From Sphingopyxis sp. QXT-31 (GTDB lineage Bacteria; Pseudomonadota; Alphaproteobacteria; Sphingomonadales; Sphingomonadaceae): DNA of 64,000 nucleotides. The position numbers and the translations under genes were made by a program. The stretch is from NCBI RefSeq assembly GCF_001984035.1, contig NZ_CP019449.1:1364001-1428000 (forward strand). The letters are read 5' to 3'. Below, piece by piece: positions 7,662 to 15,477 of the stretch; the stretch's first letter is position 1; every line of letters begins with the position of its first letter. The notes below the pieces were generated by a model. It was given only the letters and a program-made list of their open reading frames with translations. It was not told where the DNA came from and did no database searches.

Positions 7662-9224
7662 CTAACCGACCGCCCTGCCCTTGCCCTCCCAATAGGGCGC
7701 GCGCAGTTCGCGGCGGAGGACCTTGCCCGAGGGGTTGCGCGGCAATGCGTCGATGAAGTCGATGCTCTTGGGCGCCTTGTAGGCGGCGATGCGTTCGCGC
7801 GCCCAGGCGATGACCGCGGCGGGATCGGGTGCGCCGTCGGCGCCGGCGACGATCAGCGCCTTCACCGACTCGCCCCATTTGTCGTCGGGCACGCCGATCA
7901 CCGCGACGTCGGCGACGCCGGGGCAGCCCATGATCGCACTCTCGACCTCGGCCGGATAGACATTCTCGCCGCCCGACACGATCATGTCCTTGATCCGGTC
8001 GTGGACGAAATAGAAACCGTCGGCGTCGCGATAGCCGACGTCGCCGGTGTGGAGCCAGCCGCCCGCGAGCGTTTCTTCGGTCGCGGGGCCGCGGTTCCAA
8101 TAACCCTTCATCACGATGCCGCCGCGGATCGCGATCTCGCCGATCTCGCCGTCGCCGAGTTCGTTACCATCGCCGTCGAGGATCGCGAGGTCGACGTTTG
8201 GCCAGGGCTTGCCGCACGAGGTGAGCTTGCCGGGAATATCGTGCGCGCTGGGCGAGAGATAGGAGCCGCCGCCCGCGGATTCGGTCATGCCGTAGAATTG
8301 GACGAAGTCGCAGCCGAAGGCGCTGCGCGCGCGGCGCAGCACGTCCTCGGCGATCGGCGAGGCGCCATAGGCGATCGACTTCAGCGCGGGATAGCGGCCG
8401 GCGGTCGCCGAGGACTGCATCAGCATCATCTGGATCATCGCGGGGGCGAGGAAGGCGTGGGCGACACGCTCGTGGCGGAGCAGCTGGATCGCGTCGTTGG
8501 GCGTGAAATCCTTGACGAGCAGCAGGCGGCCGCCCTGCGCTAGCCCCGAGAAGCTGACGTTGGTGCCCGCGACGTGGAAGAGCGGCATGACGATGATCAC
8601 CGTCTCGTCCTCGCCATAGGCGAAGCCGTCGACCTCGGTCGCGGCCTCGAGGAAGCTGCGGTAGTTGCGATGCGTCAGCACGACGCCCTTGGGAAGGCCG
8701 GTCGTGCCGCTCGTGTAGAGCTGCAGCACATCGTCGGCGAGGTCGGGGCCGGGCAGCGCGGCGTCGGAGGCGGTGCCGAGCCATTCGTCGAAGGGGGTGA
8801 ACTGCGGATGTGCGCCATAGAGCGCGACGAGGCGCGGCGGGTTGGCGAGGCCGGCGACCGCGGCGAGCGCGCAGTCGAAGAAATCCTCGCCGACGAAGAG
8901 ATATTTGGGCGCCGCATCGCCGACAATGAAGCCGACCTCGGCAGGCACAAGGCGGTTGTTGATCGGCGCGAAGCAGGCGCGTGCGAGCGCGGTGCCGAAG
9001 AAGAGCGGGTACCAGGCGTCGTGGTTCTTGGTGAGCGCCGAGACGCGGTCGCCGGGCTGGATGCCTGCTGCGATCAGGGCGTTGGCGACGCGGTTCGACC
9101 GGCGGTCGAGATCGGCAAAACTCGTTTCGCGCTCGCCATATTTGACCGCGATCGCATCGCCGCGGGCGCGGGCCTGCGCGCCCGGGATATGGGCCAGGGT
9201 CCGGATGGCATCCAGATCGATCAT
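7662..9224 (-). CDS. AMP-dependent acyl-CoA synthetase/ligase (1)
   Basis: This 520-residue ANL-superfamily enzyme activates a carboxylic acid to its adenylate and then to the CoA thioester. Motifs in order are the P-loop-like LYTSGTTGLPKGVVLTHRN (near residue 175), the aromatic motif FYGMTESAGG, GWLHTGDVGYRDADGFYFV, the hinge region DRIKDMIVSGGENVYPAEVE and the catalytic lysine in NPSGKVLRREL. The sequence is full length. It is transcribed away from the MetE-like gene, with a class A palindrome in the shared upstream region. The substrate cannot be predicted; it resembles medium/long-chain or cyclic-acid ligases rather than acetyl-CoA synthetase. Confidence 0.93.
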   Translation of the reverse strand: MIDLDAIRTLAHIPGAQARARGDAIAVKYGERETSFADLDRRSNRVANALIAAGIQPGDRVSALTKNHDAWYPLFFGTALARACFAPINNRLVPAEVGFIVGDAAPKYLFVGEDFFDCALAAVAGLANPPRLVALYGAHPQFTPFDEWLGTASDAALPGPDLADDVLQLYTSGTTGLPKGVVLTHRNYRSFLEAATEVDGFAYGEDETVIIVMPLFHVAGTNVSFSGLAQGGRLLLVKDFTPNDAIQLLRHERVAHAFLAPAMIQMMLMQSSATAGRYPALKSIAYGASPIAEDVLRRARSAFGCDFVQFYGMTESAGGGSYLSPSAHDIPGKLTSCGKPWPNVDLAILDGDGNELGDGEIGEIAIRGGIVMKGYWNRGPATEETLAGGWLHTGDVGYRDADGFYFVHDRIKDMIVSGGENVYPAEVESAIMGCPGVADVAVIGVPDDKWGESVKALIVAGADGAPDPAAVIAWARERIAAYKAPKSIDFIDALPRNPSGKVLRRELRAPYWEGKGRAVG

Positions 9225-9258
9225 TTCGCTCTCCCTCGGTTCATTTTTCTTGAATTAG

Positions 9259-9270
9259 ATAGAATACTAA
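9259..9270. promoter_or_regulatory. Class A palindrome (putative operator)
   Basis: ATAGAATACTAA, one mismatch from the class A consensus, sits between the divergent ligase (start 9224) and MetE-like gene (start 9309). It contains a -10-like TAGAAT, so a bound repressor could silence one or both directions. Confidence 0.55.
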
Positions 9271-9308
9271 GCAAATACTGGCCAGCCCAAAAATCGAGAG
9301 GATTGGCC

Positions 9309-10361
9309 TTGTTTGACCACCCCATATTGCCGACAACGATCGTCGGAAGCTACCCCCAGCCCGACTGGCTGATCGACCGCGAACGGTTGAAGGCGAGCCT
9401 GCCGCCGCGGGTGCGCGCCGAGACCTTGTGGCGCATCCCCGAACCCTGGCTGGCCGACGCGCAGGAGGCCGCGACGCTGATGGCGATCCGCGACCAGGAA
9501 GAGCTGGGCATCGACATCGTCGGCGACGGCGAGATGCGCCGCGAAAGCTATTCGAACCGGCTGGCGACCGCGCTGTCGGGGATCGATACCGAGAAGCATG
9601 GCACCGCGATCGACCGCACCGGCAACGCCAATCCGGTGCCGCTCGTGTCGGGTCCGATCCGGCGGGTGGCGCCGATTGAGGCGCAGGATGCCGCCTTCCT
9701 GCGGCGCCATTCGACCAGGCCGGTGAAGCTCACGTTGCCCGGCCCCTTCACGATGACGCAGCAGGCCGAGAATGGCTATTATCCCGACGCGCGGTCGCTC
9801 GCGATGGATTATGCCGACGCGGTCAATGCCGAGGTGAAGGATCTGTTCGCGGCGGGGGTCGATGTCGTCCAGCTCGACGAACCCTATCTGCAGGCGCGCG
9901 CCGCCGAGGCCAATGCCTATGCGATCGAGTCGATCAACCGCGCGCTCGACGGCGTCGGCGGGACGACCGCGCTGCATATCTGCTTCGGCTATGCGATGGT
10001 GCACCATGGCGCGGGCGCGACCGGGCCGAAGCCCAAGGCCTATGACTTCCTGGCCGAGCTCGAGGCATCGGCGATCGACGTGATCTCGGTCGAGGCGGCG
10101 CAGCCTGGGCTCGACCCGTCGATCCTCGCCGAGCTGCCGACCAAGACGATCATGTACGGCGTGCTCGACCTGTCGATCCCCGAGGTGGAGACGCCCGAGG
10201 TGGTCGCGGGACGCATCCGCGAAGCGCTGCGTTATGTCGACGCCGAACGGCTGTGGATCGCGCCCGATTGCGGAATGAAGTACCACAGCCGCGAGCATAG
10301 CCAGGCCAAGCTGAAGGCGATGGTCGATGGCGCGGCGCTGATGCGGGGGGAGCTGAAGTAG
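9309..10361 (+). CDS. Single-domain MetE-like (cobalamin-independent) methyl/alkyltransferase
   Basis: This 350-residue protein matches only the C-terminal catalytic domain of MetE, about half the size of the housekeeping enzyme. All zinc/thiol-site elements are visible: LHICFGYA (His and Cys), the Glu in VISVEAAQP, and the Cys in APDCGMKYHS, plus VVQLDEPYL. Such proteins move a methyl or alkyl group to or from a thiol; the family also includes coenzyme M alkyltransferases. The start is a TTG at 9309 with GAGAGGA at 9296-9302; no ATG fits. It diverges from an acyl-CoA ligase across a class A palindrome, which points to a catabolic role instead of methionine synthesis. Confidence 0.85.
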   Translation: MFDHPILPTTIVGSYPQPDWLIDRERLKASLPPRVRAETLWRIPEPWLADAQEAATLMAIRDQEELGIDIVGDGEMRRESYSNRLATALSGIDTEKHGTAIDRTGNANPVPLVSGPIRRVAPIEAQDAAFLRRHSTRPVKLTLPGPFTMTQQAENGYYPDARSLAMDYADAVNAEVKDLFAAGVDVVQLDEPYLQARAAEANAYAIESINRALDGVGGTTALHICFGYAMVHHGAGATGPKPKAYDFLAELEASAIDVISVEAAQPGLDPSILAELPTKTIMYGVLDLSIPEVETPEVVAGRIREALRYVDAERLWIAPDCGMKYHSREHSQAKLKAMVDGAALMRGELK

Positions 10362-10372
10362 GCGACAATGAT

Positions 10373-10434
10373 GTTCCCGGCGAAAGCCGGGGTCCAGTCG
10401 ACGCTTGCATGGCCCCCGGCTATCGCCGGGGAAC
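10373..10434. repeat. Intergenic inverted-repeat element
   Basis: GTTCCCGGCGAAAGCCGGGG faces CCCCCGGCTATCGCCGGGGAAC. It consists of two GC-rich hairpins and an outer inverted repeat in the 81-bp gap between the convergent MetE-like and hydrolase-like genes. It may serve as a bidirectional transcription end. There is no coding sequence. Confidence 0.65.
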
Positions 10435-10442
10435 ACAAAGCA

Positions 10443-11135
10443 TCAGGCGTCGACAAAACTGGTCAGCAACGGCACCACAACCTCCGGCGCCTCGATGGTC
10501 GGGAGATGCCCGACCCCCGCGATGACTTCGAGCCTCGCGCCGGGGATCGCGTCCAAAATCTCGTCATGATGCGCGCGGCTGGTGATGCCGTCCTTTTCGC
10601 CCCAGATCAGCAGCGTCGGAACCGTAATCTCGCCGATTCGGGGGCGGCTGTCGATGCGCGCCATGATCGCGCGCTGCTGGGCGAGGAAGGTCTCGGCGCC
10701 GGTTTCGGCGGCCATCCGGCGCGCGATACCGAGCAGGCGTTCGTCGTTCCGCTTTTCCTCGGGGAAGAGGATCGGGATGCGCTCCTCGACGACCTGATCG
10801 AAATTGCCGCTCTCGACGAGGTCGATATAGCCCTGCCGCCGCGCGGTCTGCGCGGGGCCGTCGGCGGAGGCGAGCGTCGAGATCAGCGCGAGTTTCGCGA
10901 CGCGCTCGGGCGCGCGGCGCATGACCTCGAACGCGATGAAGCCGCCCATGGCGTGGGCGACTAGGGCGAATTTGGATGGAGCGTTGTCGAGGAGGCGCTG
11001 GGCGAAGCCTTCGATCGTGTCGTCGCTCTGGTTATCGGCGACGATGATGTCGCGGTCGGGCCAGGCGTCGAGCAGCGGCTGCCAGACGGCATCAGTGAGG
11101 AGCTGGCCGGTGATGAGTACGATGGGAAGCGACAT
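10443..11135 (-). CDS. Alpha/beta-hydrolase-fold protein lacking the nucleophile Ser
   Basis: This 230-residue protein has the alpha/beta-hydrolase layout: an opening strand PIVLITGQLLTDAVW, a nucleophile elbow VAHAMGGF, an acid strand LLIWGEKDG (Asp 182) and a histidine loop GVGHLPTIEAP (His 210). The residue at the nucleophile position (62, in HAMGG) is Ala (codon GCC) where active esterases have Ser. It is therefore probably not an esterase; it may be a non-hydrolytic lyase-type member or a binding protein. It is the last gene of the six-gene ligase-kinase-enolase operon, and its start overlaps the dehydrogenase stop by one base (TAATG). Confidence 0.85.
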   Translation of the reverse strand: MSLPIVLITGQLLTDAVWQPLLDAWPDRDIIVADNQSDDTIEGFAQRLLDNAPSKFALVAHAMGGFIAFEVMRRAPERVAKLALISTLASADGPAQTARRQGYIDLVESGNFDQVVEERIPILFPEEKRNDERLLGIARRMAAETGAETFLAQQRAIMARIDSRPRIGEITVPTLLIWGEKDGITSRAHHDEILDAIPGARLEVIAGVGHLPTIEAPEVVVPLLTSFVDA

Positions 11136-12055
11136 TAGATCACCTGATGCAGGAGCGGTTCGCCGGCGTCGAGGCGGCGGCAGTTTTCGTGCGCGACGGT
11201 CAGGCTGCGCACAAGCGTTTCGGGGGTGAGCCAGGCGATGTGTGGGGCGAGCACGGCGTTGGGCAGGCCCAGCAGCGGATTGCCGCGCGGCAGAGGTTCT
11301 TCTGCAAAGACATCGAGGCCGGCGCCGCGGAGATGGCCGATGGTCAGCGCTTCGACCAGCCTGGCCTCGTCGACCAGTTCGCCGCGCGCGGTGTTCACCA
11401 GCACCGCGCCCTTCTTCATCGCGAAGGGATCGACGCTGGCGCGCGTCTCGTCGGTGAGCGGGATGTGCAGCGAGACGATGTCGCTGGTTGCGAGCAGGTC
11501 GCCGAGCGGCAGATATTCATAGGGCACGTTGCGCTTGCTGCGCGCGGTGTAGACGATCTTCGCGCCGAGCGCCGCCAGCGCGGGGGCAAGCAGCAGCGCC
11601 GAATTGCCGAAGCCGACGAGGCCGATGGTGCGCCCGCCGATCTCGCCGACCTGATCGAGTTCGGAGGGGTCGGCGGTCCAGCCCTGCCCGGCGCGGGTGC
11701 GCGCGTCGAAAAAGCAGGTGCGGCGGAGCACCGCCATCATCAGCGACAGCGCCATTTCGGCGACCGCCTGGCTGTTGGTGCCGGGCATGTTGCACACCGC
11801 AACGCCGTGATCGCGGGCGGCGTCGAGCGCGATGGTGTTCACCCCGACGCCGAGCTTCTGGATCAGCTTCAAATTGGGTGCGGAGGCGATGAACTCGGGG
11901 GTGACCGGGGTCAGGACATGGAGCAATGCGGTGATGTCGGGCGCGACCGCGTCGAGCGGCGCGGCTTCGTCGACATGCGTCACGACGCCCGGTCCGAAGA
12001 TCGTATCGACCGCCTCGCGAAAGCCAGGGCTGGGGCGTGCGTGAAGGACGATCAT
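11135..12055 (-). CDS. D-isomer-specific 2-hydroxyacid dehydrogenase
   Basis: This 306-residue NAD(P)-dependent enzyme interconverts a 2-oxo acid and a D-2-hydroxy acid (the family includes phosphoglycerate dehydrogenase and hydroxypyruvate reductase). The catalytic set is present: Arg in NTARGELVDE, Glu in DVFAEEPL and His in APHIAWLT. The Rossmann motif is IGLVGFGNSALLLAPAL, without the usual third Gly. The N-terminal substrate-domain motif LKLIQKLGVGVNTI is also present. The start at 12055 overlaps the enolase stop (ATGA), implying coupled translation. Next to a kinase and an enolase paralog, it could make or consume a glycerate-like substrate (inference). Confidence 0.92.
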   Translation of the reverse strand: MIVLHARPSPGFREAVDTIFGPGVVTHVDEAAPLDAVAPDITALLHVLTPVTPEFIASAPNLKLIQKLGVGVNTIALDAARDHGVAVCNMPGTNSQAVAEMALSLMMAVLRRTCFFDARTRAGQGWTADPSELDQVGEIGGRTIGLVGFGNSALLLAPALAALGAKIVYTARSKRNVPYEYLPLGDLLATSDIVSLHIPLTDETRASVDPFAMKKGAVLVNTARGELVDEARLVEALTIGHLRGAGLDVFAEEPLPRGNPLLGLPNAVLAPHIAWLTPETLVRSLTVAHENCRRLDAGEPLLHQVI

Positions 12056-13350
12056 GCCGCGACCGCGCCGATGCTGCCAGCAAAGGCCGAGAAGCCGGCG
12101 AACACCGCGTCGGGGCCCATCGCTTCCTCGATGCGCAGCATCTCGTTCCATTTCGCCATGCGCTCGGAACGGGTGAAGCTGCCGACCTTGAGTTGGCCGG
12201 CGTTCCAGCCGGTCGCGAGATGCGCGATGGTGACGTCCTCGCTCTCACCCGAGCGCGCCGAGACGATCGCGCCCCAGCCGCGTGCGACGGCGGCGTCGAG
12301 CGCGGCCTTGGCCTCGGTGACAGTGCCGACCTGGTTGACCTTGATCAGCGCGGCGTTGCACACCCCCGCGTCGTCGGCACGGGCGACGCGATCGGCATTG
12401 GTGACGAGCACATCGTCGCCGATGATCTGGACGCGGTCGCCGATCGCGGCGGTGACCGCAGCCATCGCGGTCCAGTCGTCCTGCCCGGCGGGGTCCTCGA
12501 TCGACAGGATCGGATAGCGACCCGCCCATTCGATGATGCGCGCGGCCATCGCTTCGCTCGTCAGCCGGCCGTCGTCGAGCGCGAGGCTGTAGCCCGAGGC
12601 GTCGCCGAGTTCGTTGGCGGCGATATCGAGCGAGATGAAGACATCCTCGCCGGCGCGATGGCCGCTCGCCTCGATCGCCTTGGTCAGCGTGTCGAGGGCA
12701 TCCTCGTTCGACGCGAAATTGGGCCACCAGCCGCCCTCGTCGGCGACGCCCGACAACGGCCCTTTCGCTTCCATGAGCTTGCCGGCGGCGCGGTAGACAT
12801 CGTCGGTGATCTCGAGCGCGCGGCGGAAGCTTCCCGCGATGGGGCACATGATCATGAAGTCCTGCACGTCGGTGCGCCGCCCGGCGTGCGCGCCGCCGCC
12901 GAAAATCTGGATTTCGGGGAGCGGGATGCGGACTTTCTTGTCGCCTGCGAGATAGCGCCACAAGGGCAGCCGCGCATCGGCGGCGGCGGCGTGAAGCACC
13001 GCCATCGAAACCGCGACGACGGCGTTTGCGCCGAGGCGTGCCTTGTTGGGAGTGTTGTCGAGCGCGCAGAGTGCGGCGTCGACCGCAGCCTGATCCCGCG
13101 CGTCCATGCCGGTGATCGCCGACGCGATTTCGGACCCGATTCCCGCGACGGCGCGGTTGACGCCATAGCCGCCGAAGGCGGTGCCGCCATCGCGCAGGTC
13201 GATCGCCTCATGCGCGCCGCGCGAGGCGCCCGCGGGGGCGATGGCGCGGCCGGCGGCGCCCGAGGCCAGCGTGACTTCGGCCTCGACCGTGGGGCGGCCG
13301 CGCGAATCCCAGAGCTGGCGGCCGGTGACGGAGGCGATGGGCGATGGCAT
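12052..13350 (-). CDS. Divergent enolase-superfamily protein (enolase paralog)
   Basis: This 432-residue protein aligns end to end with bacterial enolase and keeps the three metal ligands (Asp 242 in SLDIAA, Glu 285 in SIEDP, Asp 312 in GDDVL), the base Lys 337 in IKVNQVG, Lys 388, His 155 and Glu 205 in ADEGG. Three active-site positions differ from true enolase: the QEF Glu is Asp 164, the SHRSGE His is Ala 365, and the catalytic loop reads PAGASRG instead of PSGASTG. It should remove water from a phosphorylated 2,3-dihydroxy acid other than plain 2-phosphoglycerate (inference). It is coupled to the dehydrogenase downstream and lies 1 bp after the kinase. Confidence 0.9.
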   Translation of the reverse strand: MPSPIASVTGRQLWDSRGRPTVEAEVTLASGAAGRAIAPAGASRGAHEAIDLRDGGTAFGGYGVNRAVAGIGSEIASAITGMDARDQAAVDAALCALDNTPNKARLGANAVVAVSMAVLHAAAADARLPLWRYLAGDKKVRIPLPEIQIFGGGAHAGRRTDVQDFMIMCPIAGSFRRALEITDDVYRAAGKLMEAKGPLSGVADEGGWWPNFASNEDALDTLTKAIEASGHRAGEDVFISLDIAANELGDASGYSLALDDGRLTSEAMAARIIEWAGRYPILSIEDPAGQDDWTAMAAVTAAIGDRVQIIGDDVLVTNADRVARADDAGVCNAALIKVNQVGTVTEAKAALDAAVARGWGAIVSARSGESEDVTIAHLATGWNAGQLKVGSFTRSERMAKWNEMLRIEEAMGPDAVFAGFSAFAGSIGAVAA

Positions 13351-13351
13351 T

Positions 13352-14323
13352 CTAGGTCCTTTTCCAGCTGGCGACGAGCGCTTCGATGGCGCGCGGCGCG
13401 CGGATCAGCGCGCGAGCCTGATCGCGGACGATATTCTTGTGTTCGGGGTCGGTGAGATAGGGCGCGGGCGACTTGCCCTCGACGCGCGCGAGGAGCAGCG
13501 CGGCGGTGAGCTTGCCCGCGCGGAGCAGCAGGGCTTCGGCATCCTCCCAATCGATGCCCGCGCGGTAAGCGGCGACCAGCGCCGCAGCGGCTTCATTCAT
13601 CCGCGCATCGCCCGACCAGACCACCTTGAGCAAAAGATGCGTGGTGCAGAAGGCCAGGTCGAACGCGGGATCGCCATAAACCGCGCATTCGGCGTCGAGG
13701 AAGACCGGGCCGTCGGCGCTGATGAGGATATTCTTGGGGCTGACGTCGCCGTGGACGAGCGCGATCTTGCGCCCCGACAAATCCTCGGCGAGCGCGGTGA
13801 GAGCGGGCGCGAGTTCGACGTCATGCTGCGCAACATAAAGCAGGAAGGGATCGACGCGCAGCGCGCGGAACATGTCGTCGTTGGGGAAGTCGGCGCGGTC
13901 GCCGTCGTTATAGGCGGTGGCGGCGTGGACCGCGGCGATGCCCTTCCCCACCTGCGCAGCAAAACCGGCGTCGACGCGGCCCGCCATCAACTCGTCCTTC
14001 CACACCGGGCAACCGGGGAGGAAGCGCATCGCAAAGGAATGGCCCGGCAGCTCGGCGAGCACCTCGGGCGCGATGTGGGGATCGACGCCGCGGGCGCGGC
14101 GCAGCCAGCGCACCTCGCTGGTCCCGCGCTCGACGGGGGCAAGCCATTCGGCGGCGACGCGCAGTTGCGGTAGCGGGCGCTTGACGACGATCGGGCCGGC
14201 CGGGCCGTCGACCTTCCACACGTCGCACGACACGCCGCCGGTCAGCGGCTGAAGGACAACCTCGTCCTCCCCCGCCAGCCCGGCGCCGCGCAGCGCGTCG
14301 ATGATGTCGGCGTCGGCCGTCAC
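13352..14323 (-). CDS. APH-family (aminoglycoside phosphotransferase-like) small-molecule kinase
   Basis: This 323-residue kinase has the protein-kinase-like APH fold: Lys 48 in IVVKRPL for ATP, the catalytic loop LVHGDVSPKNILI (Asp 193, Asn 198) and the metal-binding Asp 210 in FLDAECAVYGDPAFDLAF. In catabolic operons, APH-like proteins are known to phosphorylate hydroxyacyl-CoAs or hydroxy acids (LvaA of levulinate catabolism, the kinase domains of ACAD10/11). The GTG at 14323 is chosen as start, with GGGAGA upstream and only one base after the hydrolase stop; an ATG at 14350 would overlap that gene. It lies directly upstream of the enolase paralog, suggesting it makes the phospho-substrate for it (inference). 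Confidence 0.85.
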   Translation of the reverse strand: MTADADIIDALRGAGLAGEDEVVLQPLTGGVSCDVWKVDGPAGPIVVKRPLPQLRVAAEWLAPVERGTSEVRWLRRARGVDPHIAPEVLAELPGHSFAMRFLPGCPVWKDELMAGRVDAGFAAQVGKGIAAVHAATAYNDGDRADFPNDDMFRALRVDPFLLYVAQHDVELAPALTALAEDLSGRKIALVHGDVSPKNILISADGPVFLDAECAVYGDPAFDLAFCTTHLLLKVVWSGDARMNEAAAALVAAYRAGIDWEDAEALLLRAGKLTAALLLARVEGKSPAPYLTDPEHKNIVRDQARALIRAPRAIEALVASWKRT

Positions 14324-14324
14324 G

Positions 14325-15452
14325 TCACAGCTTCTCCCGGATCCATGCACCGACGAGGTCGGCGGCGTCCTGCCGTTCCTTGATCGAATCCTCGAAATAA
14401 TGCGCGCCGGGGATCAGTTCGATCTTTTTGTCGGTCGAGCCAAGGAAATCGAAGATCTTGCGCGCGTCGCTGGGGAACACGCCGGTGTCGGCAAGGCCCT
14501 GCACCACCAGCGCCGGGGTGTCGTGCTTCGCAAGGTGCGGCCGGCCCTGGCACGGCGAGGTTTCGAGGCTCCACATGTTGAGCCAGGTCTTGAGCGTGTT
14601 GGCGCGGCCGATGCTGGGGGTGCGGTTGGCGATCGCGGGGTCGCCGCGATAGCACCAGTTGGGCTTGCGCTCCGACGGGTCGATCGCGGGATCGACGCAG
14701 CGGATGTCGCCCCAGCAGCGGAACAGCGGGAAGATGCGGTCGGGAATGCCCGCCGCGTTGAGCCGTACGAGCTCGGCCTTGGCCCAGTCGGTGATGCGCT
14801 GGTTGCGGGCGCGCTGGCCGGCGCGATATCTGGCGATGAAGGCGTCCGAATAGGGCGGGCCGTTGTCGGGGTTGAAGGGGTCGAGTTCGGGGTCGGTGAG
14901 CGTCGGGTCATTCTCGTCGATCACCGAGGCGTCCATCCAGTCGGTGAGGACTTCCGGGCGGCCCTGATGCGCGTTGAAGCTGATGTAAAGGTCGCCCTTG
15001 ATGAGCTGTGCGAGCGCGTCCTGCCCCACCGAGGGCAGCCGGTCGGTGAGCGTCGGCGCGATGGCTTCGGCCTGATAGGCGCCCATCAGCGAACCGCCGC
15101 CCGAATTGCCGAGGATGACGATCGCTTCGACCCCGGCCTCTTCCTTCAGCCATTTCATGCCGACACCGATGTCGAGCACCGCATGTTCGAGCAGGAACTG
15201 GTCCTCGAAGCCGCGATAGCGCGTGTTCCAGCCGAGGAAGCCGAAGCCCTGCCGCGCAAAGTAAGGGGCGATATAATGTTCGGAGAAATCGACGTTGTAG
15301 TGGGTGGCGATGATCGCGACCTTCGGCCGCTTGCCCGCCTCGGTCCAATAGATGCCCTGGCACGGGTGGCCGCCCGCCTGGATGCGCGGCGCGGTCGGCG
15401 GTGCGCGGCCGATGAAGGTCGCGTCGAGGCCCTCGATGCCGTTGGGGTCCAT
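14325..15452 (-). CDS. Alpha/beta hydrolase
   Basis: This 375-residue hydrolase has a complete triad by eye: Ser 117 in ILGNSGGGSLMG, an Asp in VVQGLADTGVFPSDARK and a His in IPGAHYFEDS. It begins with a substrate-entry region rich in aromatic residues and contains a long inserted lid (about residues 130-290) with WCYRGDPAIANR. It probably cleaves an ester or thioester. The ATG at 15452 has AGGAGAG upstream. It is second in the six-gene operon, 25 bp after the acyl-CoA ligase, so a thioesterase or ester-opening step on the same carbon skeleton is plausible. Confidence 0.85.
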   Translation of the reverse strand: MDPNGIEGLDATFIGRAPPTAPRIQAGGHPCQGIYWTEAGKRPKVAIIATHYNVDFSEHYIAPYFARQGFGFLGWNTRYRGFEDQFLLEHAVLDIGVGMKWLKEEAGVEAIVILGNSGGGSLMGAYQAEAIAPTLTDRLPSVGQDALAQLIKGDLYISFNAHQGRPEVLTDWMDASVIDENDPTLTDPELDPFNPDNGPPYSDAFIARYRAGQRARNQRITDWAKAELVRLNAAGIPDRIFPLFRCWGDIRCVDPAIDPSERKPNWCYRGDPAIANRTPSIGRANTLKTWLNMWSLETSPCQGRPHLAKHDTPALVVQGLADTGVFPSDARKIFDFLGSTDKKIELIPGAHYFEDSIKERQDAADLVGAWIREKL

Positions 15453-15477
15453 TGATCTCTCCTGTTTTAGGGTTGTA

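Noticed and set aside
8574-9308. Frame extension that would fuse about 245 residues to the MetE-like protein
   Set aside because: It lies antisense to the acyl-CoA ligase and runs through the operator; the TTG at 9309 has a good ribosome site and matches where the family starts.
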